This document shows, piece after piece, positions 45,706-54,786 of a stretch of DNA of 64,000 nucleotides. This stretch comes from Betaproteobacteria bacterium (GTDB taxonomy: Bacteria; Pseudomonadota; Gammaproteobacteria; Burkholderiales; SG8-39): NCBI GenBank assembly GCA_947478805.1, contig CANJXQ010000004.1:1-64000 (forward strand), in the 5' to 3' direction. A program made the translations under genes and the position numbers. Position 1 is the first letter of the stretch. Each line of letters starts with the position of its first letter. The notes beneath the pieces are model-generated. The model searched no databases. It saw only the letters and a program-made list of their open reading frames with translations, and was not told the origin of the DNA.

Positions 45706-48433
45706 TGGTAATGACCGACACCGAGGAAAGGCTCATCGCGGCGGCCGCGATCATCGGGTTGAGCAGCAGGCCGGTGAGCGGGAACAGCACGCCGGCGGCG
45801 ATGGGCACGCCCGCTGCGTTGTAGACGAAGGCCAGGAACAGGTTCTGGCGGATATTGCCCATCACGGCGCGAGAGAGCTTCCTCGCGCGCACGATGCCGC
45901 GCAGGTCGCCCTTGACCAGGGTGATGCCGGCACTCTGGATGGCGACATCCGCGCCGGTGCCCATGGCAATCCCGACCTCGGCCTCGGCCAGCGCCGGCGC
46001 GTCGTTCACGCCATCACCGGCCATGGCCACCGACCGCCCCTCGGCCCTGAGGGCACGCACGATCTCGCCCTTTTGCTGCGGCAGCACGTCGGCGCGCACA
46101 TCGGTGATGCCCAGCCGATCGGCCACCGCGCGCGCCGTCACCGCGTTGTCGCCCGTGAGCATCACCACGCTGATGCCCTCGGCCGCAAGTTCGCGCAAGG
46201 CCTCCGCAGCCGATGCCTTCACCGGGTCGTTGACGCCAAGGATGCCGGCAACACGGCGAACGCCTCGATGCTCATCGACCAGGAACACCACGGTTTCGCC
46301 GGTACTGCGCAGAAACCCGGCCTTCTCCTTCAGTGCCGCAGGCAGGGGCGCCAGCGCAGCCGCGTAAGCCTCGTTGCCCAGCGCCACCGCGCGCCCGTCG
46401 AGCCGGCCCTCCACGCCCTTTCCCGAGACCGCGACGAAATCCTCCACCGGCGCCGGCTCCACGCCGCGCGCCTTCGCGCCCTCGAGAATGGCTGCTGCCA
46501 GCGGATGCTCGCTACCGCGTTCGAGGCTCGCCGCCATGCGCAGCAATGCCGCCTCCGTGACGCCCTCCGTCCGCGCAATCGAGGACAGCACCGGCCGGCC
46601 TTCGGTGAGCGTGCCGGTCTTGTCCACCACGAGGGTGTCGATTTTTTCCATTCGCTCCAGTGCCTCGGCATTGCGGATCAGTACACCGGCCTGGGCGCCG
46701 CGCCCGGTGCCGACCATGATGGACATCGGTGTCGCCAATCCCAGCGCGCAGGGGCAGGCAATGATCAGCACCGAAACCGCGCTCACCAGCGCGAACACCA
46801 TGGCCGGCGGCGGTCCGAAGATCGCCCACACGATGAAGGCGACGATGGCCACGCCCACCACCGCAGGCACGAAATAGCCGGACACGCGATCGGCGAGCGC
46901 CTGGATGGGCGCGCGTGTGCGCTGCGCCTCGGCCACCATGTGCACGATTTGAGCAAGCAAGGTTTCCGCACCGACGCGCTCGGCACGCATCACGAAGGAA
47001 CCGTTGCCGTTGACCGTCCCGCCGGTCACCTTGGCCCCCACCGACTTTTCGACCGGAATGGGCTCGCCCGTAACGAGCGATTCATCGATGCTGGAATGAC
47101 CTTCCAGCACCACGCCGTCCACAGGCACTTTCTCTCCGGGACGCACGCGCAGGTGGTCGTCTTTCACGACAGCCTCCAGCGGCACTTCCTCGTCACCGCC
47201 GTCGGCGCGGACACGCAATGCCGTATTGGGCGCGAGCTTGAGCAGCGCGCGGATCGCGCCGCCTGTGCTGTCGCGCGCGCGCAACTGCAGCACTTCGCCG
47301 AGCAGCACCAGCACCGAGATGACAGCGGCTGATTCGAAGTAGAGGCTCACCGCCCCATGCATGTCGCGGAATTCCGCGGGGAAAGCGCCGGGCGCGAGCA
47401 AGGCCACGACGCTGTAGGCAAACGCCACGCCGGTGCCGATGGCAATCAGCGTGTACATGTTGAGGTTGCGCGACACCAGTGAATTCCAGCCGCGCACGAA
47501 GAACGGCCAGGCCGCCCATAGCACCACCGGCAGCGAAAACACGAACTGCACCCAGCCCGACACGCGCGGATCGATGATCGCGTGCATCGACAGCCCCGGC
47601 ACATGCTCTCCCATGGCCAGCACGAACACCGGCAACGTCAGCACGAGGCCGATCCAGAGCCGCCGCGTCATGTCGATCAGTTCGAGGTTGGGCCCCTCTT
47701 CGCCGGTGGATACCAGTGGCTCGAGCGCCATGCCGCACTTCGGACACGGTCCCGGCCCCACCTGCCGGATCTCCGGATGCATCGGACAGGTGTAGATCGC
47801 ACCCGGGGCGGTCGCGCCCGATCGAACATGCTTGCCGGGCGCATGCGTCACGCCAGGGCCGCAGGCCGGACACGCTTCAGCCCCGCCATCCTTGGCAACA
47901 TAGGCCGATGGATCGAGCTTGAATTTCGCCAGACAGTGTGTGGAGCAGAACCAGTAGGCCTTGCCCTCGTGGGTATGCGTGCCGGCGGCCGTCGCAGGGT
48001 CCACGCTCATGCCGCACACCGGGTCGATCGCTTGCGCCGCGGCTTTAGCCAGCGCGGCTTGCGGCGCAGGCGCTGTAGACATCGACCGTGGAACCGCCGG
48101 CGGCGAGCCCTTCACCTTGATTGCCGCGAGCGCCGCACTGTGCCTGGGCTTGCGCGCAGGAGAATCGCCGGGCGGCACAACTTGAACAACACTGGGCGCC
48201 ACGGCGGGCGTTGAGCTGATCGCGACAGCGGGCGCGACCTTCTTGTTCAGGAAGCGCTCGGGCTCCTTGGCAAACACGTCATGGCAATACGTTGAGCAGA
48301 AGTAATAGGTCTTCCCGCCGAAGGGATGCGACCCGGCTGCAGTGGCGGGTTCCACGGTCATATCGCAGACTGGGTCGATGTGCGGGCCATCGGCGCCGTC
48401 GGCGTGCAAATGTTCAGCGTGTTTTTCCATCAT
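45674..48433 (-). CDS. copA: CopA-type Cu(I) P1B-ATPase with two YHS domains
   Basis: The 919-residue pump has two N-terminal YHS domains (about 18-65 [27 protein letters not shown], and about 130-175 [27 protein letters not shown]). A heavy-metal-binding Cys/His block follows ([26 protein letters not shown]). The ATPase has CPC in [16 protein letters not shown], and the Cu(I) signatures [14 protein letters not shown] and [11 protein letters not shown]. No classic HMA (GMTCxxC) domain is present. The track's TTG start was replaced by ATG 48433. It exports Cu(I), possibly Ag(I), to the periplasm. Confidence 0.93.
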   Translation of the reverse strand: MMEKHAEHLHADGADGPHIDPVCDMTVEPATAAGSHPFGGKTYYFCSTYCHDVFAKEPERFLNKKVAPAVAISSTPAVAPSVVQVVPPGDSPARKPRHSAALAAIKVKGSPPAVPRSMSTAPAPQAALAKAAAQAIDPVCGMSVDPATAAGTHTHEGKAYWFCSTHCLAKFKLDPSAYVAKDGGAEACPACGPGVTHAPGKHVRSGATAPGAIYTCPMHPEIRQVGPGPCPKCGMALEPLVSTGEEGPNLELIDMTRRLWIGLVLTLPVFVLAMGEHVPGLSMHAIIDPRVSGWVQFVFSLPVVLWAAWPFFVRGWNSLVSRNLNMYTLIAIGTGVAFAYSVVALLAPGAFPAEFRDMHGAVSLYFESAAVISVLVLLGEVLQLRARDSTGGAIRALLKLAPNTALRVRADGGDEEVPLEAVVKDDHLRVRPGEKVPVDGVVLEGHSSIDESLVTGEPIPVEKSVGAKVTGGTVNGNGSFVMRAERVGAETLLAQIVHMVAEAQRTRAPIQALADRVSGYFVPAVVGVAIVAFIVWAIFGPPPAMVFALVSAVSVLIIACPCALGLATPMSIMVGTGRGAQAGVLIRNAEALERMEKIDTLVVDKTGTLTEGRPVLSSIARTEGVTEAALLRMAASLERGSEHPLAAAILEGAKARGVEPAPVEDFVAVSGKGVEGRLDGRAVALGNEAYAAALAPLPAALKEKAGFLRSTGETVVFLVDEHRGVRRVAGILGVNDPVKASAAEALRELAAEGISVVMLTGDNAVTARAVADRLGITDVRADVLPQQKGEIVRALRAEGRSVAMAGDGVNDAPALAEAEVGIAMGTGADVAIQSAGITLVKGDLRGIVRARKLSRAVMGNIRQNLFLAFVYNAAGVPIAAGVLFPLTGLLLNPMIAAAAMSLSSVSVITNALRLRGARL

Positions 48434-48504
48434 GCCCCCATTATTCACCTGTTCCCGACCCAATCACCGCCAAGGTGGCAAATGGCTGAAATAAGCACTT
48501 CACC

Positions 48505-48852
48505 CTAATTGCGTAACTCCACGTAGGTCACGACAAAATTGGCGCCGACCTTTTCCGCGGCAAAGCGCACGCGGTCACCCACTTTCAGATTGGCGAGCAG
48601 TGCCGGGTCTGCCGCCCGGAACACCATGGTCATGGGCGGCATGTCGATGTTGCGAATCTCGCCGTGCCGCAGGGTCACCCGCCCGGTGGCCGGGTCTATA
48701 CGCCTGACCTCGCCTTCGGCCAGCACACGCTCGGCCGGCACGGGCGACTCCGTGCCTTGCGCGGGCGCGCTCATCGGTCCCTGCAACGTTGTCTGCGCCA
48801 TCGCCACGGGCATCGTCCCGGCCAGCAACATCAACAGGCAGAAACGCCTCAC
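48505..48852 (-). CDS. CusF-like periplasmic copper-binding protein
   Basis: The 115-residue precursor starts with a GTG that overlaps the upstream cupredoxin stop (GTGA) and has a signal peptide (RRFCLLMLLAGTMPVAMAQ). The CusF-like OB-fold domain carries EGEVRRIDPATGRVTLRHGEIRNIDMPPMTMVFRAADPALLANLKVGDRVRFAAEK. The His and two Met residues (RHGE, MPPMTM) match the copper-binding positions of CusF. It likely ferries Cu(I) in the periplasm. The track start is upstream and unsupported. Confidence 0.9.
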   Translation of the reverse strand: MRRFCLLMLLAGTMPVAMAQTTLQGPMSAPAQGTESPVPAERVLAEGEVRRIDPATGRVTLRHGEIRNIDMPPMTMVFRAADPALLANLKVGDRVRFAAEKVGANFVVTYVELRN

Positions 48853-49634
48853 TTGACGATCACCTTGCCAACCATGCCGGCATCGAAATGGCCCGGAATG
48901 AGGCAGGCGAAGTCGAACTCTCCCGCTTTGCTGAACTGCCACACCAGTGTGCCTCGCCGACCGGCCTTCACTTCAACAGCCTCATCGTGTTCGTCATGTT
49001 CCATGTCCGGGTTCTTCTTCATGGCCTCGGCATGTTTCTTCAGTTCTTCGAGGGTGCCGATCACCATCTCGTGCTTCTGCTTGCCGTCGTTGCGCACCAC
49101 GAAGCGGATGGTCTCGCCGCGCTTGACGTTGATCACCGAGGGCGTGAAGCGCATGGCGTCGCTCATGCGGATGGTCACGCTGCGATTCACCTTCTTCGCG
49201 TCGCCGGGCTTCCCATAAGGACGCTCGTCGGCACTGGCGGCGCCGTGTTCATGGGCCGCCTTGCCATCTGCCTTGGAATCCGCAGAACCATGGGAATGCC
49301 TGTCTTTGCTGGCTGTTGAAGAGTGCGTGTGCTCACCTTTGGCGTCGGACCCCTTGGCAGCCATGCGCTTTTTCATGTCCGCTTTCATGGCTTCGTGGTC
49401 CATCCCGCCGGCCTCCATCTTCTTCTTCATCTCGGCCTTCATCGCCTCGTGGTTCATGCCGGAGGCCTCCATCTTCCTTTTTATCTCCGCTTTCATGGCC
49501 TCGTGGTCATGGCCGCTGGCGGGGGCTGGCGCCTGGGCGGGTGTCGGGGCCGATGTCTGGGAAGCGGCTTGGCCACTGGCCAGCGCAACGCTCAAGGCGG
49601 CAACAAGCGACGCTGCAATCAAGTGCTTTTTCAT
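48849..49634 (-). CDS. Cupredoxin-domain protein with Met/His-rich repeats
   Basis: The 261-residue precursor has a signal peptide, then three tandem copies of a HEAMKAE-KKKMEAxGMD unit (about residues 44-95), a His/Ser/Lys linker and a C-terminal cupredoxin domain (about 150-261). Type-1 copper ligands are recognisable in KQKHEMVIG (His) and FACLIPGHFDAGMVG (Cys, His, Met). The repeats resemble metal-scavenging Met/His stretches. It is translationally coupled to the CusF-like gene. Confidence 0.9.
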   Translation of the reverse strand: MKKHLIAASLVAALSVALASGQAASQTSAPTPAQAPAPASGHDHEAMKAEIKRKMEASGMNHEAMKAEMKKKMEAGGMDHEAMKADMKKRMAAKGSDAKGEHTHSSTASKDRHSHGSADSKADGKAAHEHGAASADERPYGKPGDAKKVNRSVTIRMSDAMRFTPSVINVKRGETIRFVVRNDGKQKHEMVIGTLEELKKHAEAMKKNPDMEHDEHDEAVEVKAGRRGTLVWQFSKAGEFDFACLIPGHFDAGMVGKVIVK

Positions 49635-49686
49635 GGTCTGTCTCCTGGTCAGTCTGTCTATGTATGTTCTGGCGGAATCAACGAAA

Positions 49687-51114
49687 TCAATGCTGCGAAT
49701 GCCCGCCGCCCCGGCGAACGTTGAGCGGCTTCGAATGGCCTTGGGTAGGCGACGGTCCGGGCATTGCGGCCGGCGCGGAAGACGGTGCCGACGAAGCGGC
49801 AGGCGGCTCGCCCTTCCACTCGTACGCCACCGTGCCTGCCGGGTGTGCGTACCAGCCCGGGTCGGCGTAATCGTTCTTCGCCAATCCCTCGCGCACCTTG
49901 AGCTCGGAGAACATGCCGCCCATCTCGAGTGCCCCGAACGGCCCGGAGCCCGTCATCATGGGCAGGGTGTTGTCGGGCAGCGGCATTTCCATGGTGCCCA
50001 TGTCGGCCATGCCCTTGTCACCCATCACCATGTAATCGGGAATCAGGCGGGTGATGCGCTCGGCAATTCCGCGATGGTCCACGCCGATCATGGTCGGGAC
50101 GCCATGGCCCATGGCGTTCATGGTGTGGTGCGACTTGTGGCAATGAATGGCCCAGTCACCCGGCTCGTCGGCCACGAACTCGATGGCGCGCATCTGTCCC
50201 ACCGCAATGTCGGTGGTCACCTCGGGCCAGCGTGCCGTCTTCGGCACCCAACCCCCGTCGGTGCAGGTGACTTCGAAATCGTAACCGTGCAGGTGGATGG
50301 GGTGGTTGGTCATGGTGAGGTTGCCGACGCGGATGCGCACCCGGTCGCCCTTGCGCGCCACCAGCGGCGCGATGCCCGGGAATACCCGGCTGTTCCACGC
50401 CCACAGGTTGAAGTCGAGCATGGTATTGACGCGCGGCGTGGCACTGCCGGGCTCGATGTCATATGCATTGAGCAGGAACACGAAATCGCGGTCCACGCGC
50501 ATGAATCCGGGGTCCTTCGGATGCACGACCAGAAAGCCGTGCATGCCCATCGCCATCTGCACCATCTCGTCGGCATGCGGGTGGTACATGAAAGTGCCGG
50601 ACTTCTTCATCGTGAATTCATAGACGAAGGTCTTGCCCGGTTCGATCTGCGGCTGCGTGAGCCCGCCGACGCCATCCATGCCGTTTGGCAGCAGGATGCC
50701 GTGCCAGTGCACGGTGGTGTGCTCAGGCAGGCGGTTGGTGACGAAAATGCGCACACGATCGCCTTCAACGCACTCGATGGTCGGTCCCGGGCTCTGTCCG
50801 TTGTAGCCCCACAGGTTGGCCTTCATCCCGGGCGCCATCTCGCGCACCACGGGTTCTGCCACCAAATGGAACTCCTTCACGCCGTCTTTCATGCGAAAAG
50901 GAAGGGTCCAGCCATTCAATGTCACCACCGGGTTGTATGGACGACCCGCAACGGGGGCGAGCGGTGGCTGCGTGTCTGCGTTCGTCTGCAGCGCAAGCTC
51001 GGGCAAGGCGGCCAGCGCGCTGCGCGAAACGGCCGTTGCACCCAGGATGCCTGCCGCAGTCGCCAATGAAGTGCCGGCGAAAGTGGATCCGAGAAACTGT
51101 CTTCTGTTGGTCAT
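49687..51114 (-). CDS. Multicopper oxidase (CopA/CueO-like), Tat-exported
   Basis: The 475-residue enzyme has a twin-arginine leader (TNRRQFLGSTFAGTSLA) and all four copper-site motifs: HWHGILLPNGMDG, GTFMYHPHADEM, NHPIHLHGYDF and the type-1/trinuclear HCHKSHHTMNAM. It oxidises Cu(I) in the periplasm and protects against copper. The axial Met is present in HTMNAM. It is transcribed 10 nt after the TolC-like gene and before the cupredoxin. Confidence 0.94.
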   Translation of the reverse strand: MTNRRQFLGSTFAGTSLATAAGILGATAVSRSALAALPELALQTNADTQPPLAPVAGRPYNPVVTLNGWTLPFRMKDGVKEFHLVAEPVVREMAPGMKANLWGYNGQSPGPTIECVEGDRVRIFVTNRLPEHTTVHWHGILLPNGMDGVGGLTQPQIEPGKTFVYEFTMKKSGTFMYHPHADEMVQMAMGMHGFLVVHPKDPGFMRVDRDFVFLLNAYDIEPGSATPRVNTMLDFNLWAWNSRVFPGIAPLVARKGDRVRIRVGNLTMTNHPIHLHGYDFEVTCTDGGWVPKTARWPEVTTDIAVGQMRAIEFVADEPGDWAIHCHKSHHTMNAMGHGVPTMIGVDHRGIAERITRLIPDYMVMGDKGMADMGTMEMPLPDNTLPMMTGSGPFGALEMGGMFSELKVREGLAKNDYADPGWYAHPAGTVAYEWKGEPPAASSAPSSAPAAMPGPSPTQGHSKPLNVRRGGGHSQH

Positions 51115-51124
51115 GATCGATCCC

Positions 51125-52645
51125 TTAATGGCCGCCCGCGGCCATGGCCGCGGGTGTCACAGCAGCAGTTGAGGCGCCAGGCGGTTGCGCGCCCGGGGAC
51201 TGCGACGTCAGTGCCAGCTGGAAGTCCGACTCTGCCAGCCAGTAGTCGCGCTGCGCTTCCATCGCCGCACTCACGCTGGCGGCCTGCCCACGCGCGTCGG
51301 CAAGCAGGTCGAACACCGAACTGAGCATGCCGTTGTATCGCAGCAGCACCTCCTCGGAAATGAACTTGCGCAGCGGCAGCACTTCATCGCGATAGTGGCG
51401 CGCGAGCTCGAAGCGCTCGCGCAGCGTGCCATGAGTCTCGCGCACCTCCGAGCGCGCCCGCACTGCGACTTCCCGGGCGCGGCTCACCGCCTGCATGTAG
51501 AGGAACTCGGCGCGCGCGGTCTTCGCACCGCCGAAATCGAAGATCGGCAACCGCAGGTCGAGCTCCCAGCCACGCTGAGGCAGTGCCGGGGCGCTGGTCT
51601 TGCGCACGAAACCGAGCTCGACCAGATCCACGTAACGCGTGGCCTTGGTCAGCCCGAGCGATTGGGCCAGCGACTCGGCGTCGCGCCGCGCCGCCTGCAC
51701 GTCGAGCCGCTGGGCGAGCGCACGCGCTTCGAGTTCAGCCGGATCGTCGGCCCCGGGAAATGCCGCCGGCAACAGCTTGGGCAGGTCGGGCAGGCGCTCA
51801 GGCAGCCGCAGCTCGCGCGCGGAGGCGACCCCCAGCGCACGCGCGAGGCGCTCAGTTGCAGCCAGCGCCCCCTGTCGCGCCCGCGCCTGCTGCGCGACCG
51901 CCTCAACGAGGAAAGCCTGCTCGCGCGCCTCGGCAAGCTTCGACCAGTTGCCGGCCGCGGCCATGCGCCGTCCCAGCTCCGCACCGGCATCAGCGGCTTC
52001 CTTCACCTGCCCCGCGTACGCCAGGCTTTGCTGCGCCGCCACGGCAGAAATCCACGCCTTGCGCGCTTCCTGCGCCACGCGCAATGCGGCGCCAGCAGCG
52101 CGCAACTTGGCCGCCTCGAAGCGCTCGCCCTGCACCTTGGTGGAGAGCGGGATGGCCAGCAGTCCGAGCACATCGAAGAACACGCCGCGCTCGATCTCCA
52201 GTTCATCGCCGCGCACCAGGCGCGCAAACGAGATGCGCGGGCCGCGCCAGCGGCTGGCCTGCACCAGTTCACTTTCGGCGATACCGAGTTCGGCGTAGTC
52301 GGCCTGCAGGCCAGGATGGTTGAGCAGCGCGATCTGCACTGCGACATCCGCCGTGAGCGCCTGCGCCGATGAGGGCGCCAGCAATTCGGCGACGCGCGCG
52401 CGCACCGAATCGGCATCGCGTTCGGACCGCACCCACTGCACCGACACAGCCTCGCGCGAGGATCCCTGCTGCGCGGTGCTTTCGGCCATGCGTGCAGTCA
52501 CGGCCTGCTGCACGCTGCCAAACCCGCCGTCTGGAGAAAATGAAGCGCAGCCGCCGAGCAGCGCTACGCCCGCCGCAATGGCAGCAATGCCGCCGCCAGC
52601 ACCCGCGCACGCGTGTCGCGCGCGGGAAAAACCTGATTGAAACAT
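51125..52645 (-). CDS. TolC/OEP-family outer-membrane efflux lipoprotein
   Basis: The 506-residue precursor starts at ATG 52645 with AGGAGT upstream. A lipobox (ALLGGCAS, Cys near residue 33) leads into TolC-like coiled-coil repeats (LTADVAVQIALLNHPGLQADYAELGIAESELVQASRW; QRGWELDLRLPIFDFGGAKTARAEFLYMQAVSRA; ISEEVLLRYNGMLSSVFDLLADARG). It would form an outer-membrane channel. No RND or membrane-fusion partner gene is in the cluster. The C-terminus is Pro/Ala/Gly-rich and ends GGH. Confidence 0.92.
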   Translation of the reverse strand: MFQSGFSRARHACAGAGGGIAAIAAGVALLGGCASFSPDGGFGSVQQAVTARMAESTAQQGSSREAVSVQWVRSERDADSVRARVAELLAPSSAQALTADVAVQIALLNHPGLQADYAELGIAESELVQASRWRGPRISFARLVRGDELEIERGVFFDVLGLLAIPLSTKVQGERFEAAKLRAAGAALRVAQEARKAWISAVAAQQSLAYAGQVKEAADAGAELGRRMAAAGNWSKLAEAREQAFLVEAVAQQARARQGALAATERLARALGVASARELRLPERLPDLPKLLPAAFPGADDPAELEARALAQRLDVQAARRDAESLAQSLGLTKATRYVDLVELGFVRKTSAPALPQRGWELDLRLPIFDFGGAKTARAEFLYMQAVSRAREVAVRARSEVRETHGTLRERFELARHYRDEVLPLRKFISEEVLLRYNGMLSSVFDLLADARGQAASVSAAMEAQRDYWLAESDFQLALTSQSPGAQPPGASTAAVTPAAMAAGGH

Positions 52646-52814
52646 GGCCTGACTCCTGAGAACGCCTGAAATGCGAGGGGGACACATCCCTTCGCGTCGC
52701 CCTCGACGAGGGTCCCGCACGACAAGTGCCTGGACTCTCCGGGGATGAGCGTTGCCCGGTGCATCAACGCAGCAGGCAACAGCGGCCACACCCATTTGGG
52801 GTGGCCCGACGGCG

Positions 52815-53315
52815 TCAGGTGGCTAGCGGAGGTCGCTGCAGGAGCGACGGGGTGATGCTCAGGAAGGACACGGACACCATCTCGACGAAGGCGCCAGGGG
52901 ATGTGATGAAGAACGACTTGTTGGTGGACAGCAGGACTGACGCGCAGGCCAGCTGGCACAGTCCGCATTCATTGCAGCCGGCATCGTGGCTGTCAGCGGT
53001 CATGTCGGTGGTGCCCGCAGCCAACGGGACAGACGCAGATTCACCAGTGGCGGGGGACTCGTGATGGCCCGCGCCCGAATGGTCATGCTTGGTACCGTGG
53101 CCCCCGGCATCATGATGATGAACGGCCGCAGGGCCATCTTCCAGCTCATGCACCGGAGCATACGCAAGGTCGGTGCCCGCCGCCTGCGTCACTCCGGGCC
53201 CGGTATCGCCGTTCAGCATATGAACGCACATCGGCATGGCCAATGCCGTGGCGCCCTGCAGCGGCAGCCACAGCACCAGGAAGGCAATCAACGCGAACTT
53301 GAGATGGGCTTGCAT
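52815..53315 (-). CDS. Exported His/Cys-rich protein of the copper cluster (DUF2946-like)
   Basis: The 166-residue precursor starts MQAHLKFALIAFLVLWLPLQGATALA. It has a His/Asp-rich stretch (HHHDAGGHGTKHDHSGAGHH) and a Cys cluster CNECGLCQLACA, and ends LLQRPPLAT, much as DUF2946 proteins do. Metal binding in the periplasm is likely from composition. It is the first gene of the leftward copper operon and lies next to a palindrome resembling a CopR box. Confidence 0.75.
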   Translation of the reverse strand: MQAHLKFALIAFLVLWLPLQGATALAMPMCVHMLNGDTGPGVTQAAGTDLAYAPVHELEDGPAAVHHHDAGGHGTKHDHSGAGHHESPATGESASVPLAAGTTDMTADSHDAGCNECGLCQLACASVLLSTNKSFFITSPGAFVEMVSVSFLSITPSLLQRPPLAT

Positions 53316-53438
53316 GATCTGTGGAAAGCTTAGCACGCCGTAACGGCCAATGCCGGCCGCGGCACGCCTCTGACACCGATTGACGCCTCGATTGATATGA
53401 TCATTTTCCGTATAGAAAATCCAACTTACTTGGCTGAA

Positions 53439-53454
53439 TTACATAATTGTAATC
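53439..53454. promoter_or_regulatory. CopR/CusR-type palindromic box candidate
   Basis: ATTACA-TAAT-TGTAAT is a perfect 16-bp palindrome in AT-rich DNA between the leftward copper operon and the rightward His-tailed transporter. Its TTACA-N4-TGTAA form resembles operators of copper-responsive two-component systems. A possible -35/-10 pair for the leftward operon (TTGGAT...TCATAT) lies just downstream on the minus strand. No copRS genes are in the window. Confidence 0.55.
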
Positions 53455-53604
53455 ATTTGTAAGCGCTGAACAATCGTACGCAGGGCATGCCATCAAAGGC
53501 CAGCCACCCGGGGCACGCCGGCAGAACCGGCAAAACCTGCTACAAAGGCACCACATATCGGGGGCTGCCGGCAACGCCACGGCAGCCTGATCCAGGAATG
53601 CGAC

Positions 53605-54720
53605 ATGTCCCGGCAAGCCAAGGAACCACGACCAACCAAGACACTGGCTACACCCGGCGTGCTCGCTGCGCTCGGCGCCGCAGCGCTCTTCGGCGCCGGC
53701 ACGCCGCTGGCGAAGCTGCTGCTCGGCCAGGTCGATCCGTGGCTCATGGCCGGCTTGCTGTACCTGGGCGCAGGCGCCGGACTGACCCTTACGCGCCGCC
53801 TCCTGCGCTCACCGCCCGGACACCCGGCGCGCGGCGACTGGCCCTGGCTCGCCGCGGCCATCCTGTGCGGCGGGGTAGCTGGACCGGTGCTGCTGATGTA
53901 TGGCCTGTCGGCCATGACGGCATCAGCGGCATCGCTCCTCCTGAATGCGGAAGGGGTGTTGACCGCGCTGCTGGCCTGGTTCGTGTTCCGCGAAAACTTC
54001 GATCGCCGCATCGCACTCGGGATGCTGGCCATCATCGCGGGCGCGCTGGTCCTGTCCTGGCCGGCGGACATTCCATCCGGCGGACAGGCTGTTGCACTGT
54101 GGCCCGCGCTCGCCGTCCTCGGCGCCTGCCTGGCCTGGGCGCTGGACAACAACTTCACACGCAAGGTCTCGCTAGGCGATGCCACCTGGATCGCCGCCTG
54201 CAAGGGCTGGGTGGCAGGCATCGTCAACATTGGGATTGCAATGACCGCGATGTCCGCGACGGGTACAGCAACGACGGCCTGGCCGACCTTGTGGACGGGG
54301 CTTGCCGCCTGCCTTATCGGCTGGTTTGCCTATGGCGTAAGCCTGGCGCTGTTCGTGGTGGGTCTGCGCCATCTCGGCACCGCGCGCACCGCGGCGTATT
54401 TCTCCATCGCGCCGTTCGCGGGCGCGGTCATGTCACTCCCGCTGCTGGATGAACCGGTCACGCTGCGGCTGGCCGGCGCCGGGATCCTGATGGGCATCGG
54501 TGTCTGGCTACACCTCACCGAGCGACACGAGCACCCACATCGCCACGATCGTCTCGCGCACAGCCACGAACACCAACATGATGGACGCGACCCGCATCAC
54601 GCCCATATGCACGACGGTGACGCAGCTCCGGGGGTGCCGCACACGCACGTGCACGTTCACGCGCCGTTGCAGCATGCGCATCCGCACTTCCCGGACGCAC
54701 ACCACCGCCACGACCACTGA
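53605..54720 (+). CDS. EamA-family transporter with His-rich C-terminal tail
   Basis: The 371-residue protein has ten membrane helices in two EamA repeats (GVLAALGAAALFGAGTPLAKLLLGQVDPWLMAGLLYLG ... LGTARTAAYFSIAPFAGAVMSLPLLDE). A cytoplasmic-side tail of about 60 residues is dominated by His and Asp (HEHPHRHDRLAHSHEHQHDGRD...). The tail suggests metal sensing or binding. It is divergent from the copper operon and shares its upstream palindrome. The transported substrate is unknown. Confidence 0.92.
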   Translation: MSRQAKEPRPTKTLATPGVLAALGAAALFGAGTPLAKLLLGQVDPWLMAGLLYLGAGAGLTLTRRLLRSPPGHPARGDWPWLAAAILCGGVAGPVLLMYGLSAMTASAASLLLNAEGVLTALLAWFVFRENFDRRIALGMLAIIAGALVLSWPADIPSGGQAVALWPALAVLGACLAWALDNNFTRKVSLGDATWIAACKGWVAGIVNIGIAMTAMSATGTATTAWPTLWTGLAACLIGWFAYGVSLALFVVGLRHLGTARTAAYFSIAPFAGAVMSLPLLDEPVTLRLAGAGILMGIGVWLHLTERHEHPHRHDRLAHSHEHQHDGRDPHHAHMHDGDAAPGVPHTHVHVHAPLQHAHPHFPDAHHRHDH

Positions 54721-54786
54721 AGCCCGCCGGGTACTCGTCTCGCGTGTGACCAACCGGTTACTGCGGATACCTCAGCGTACGCCGCA

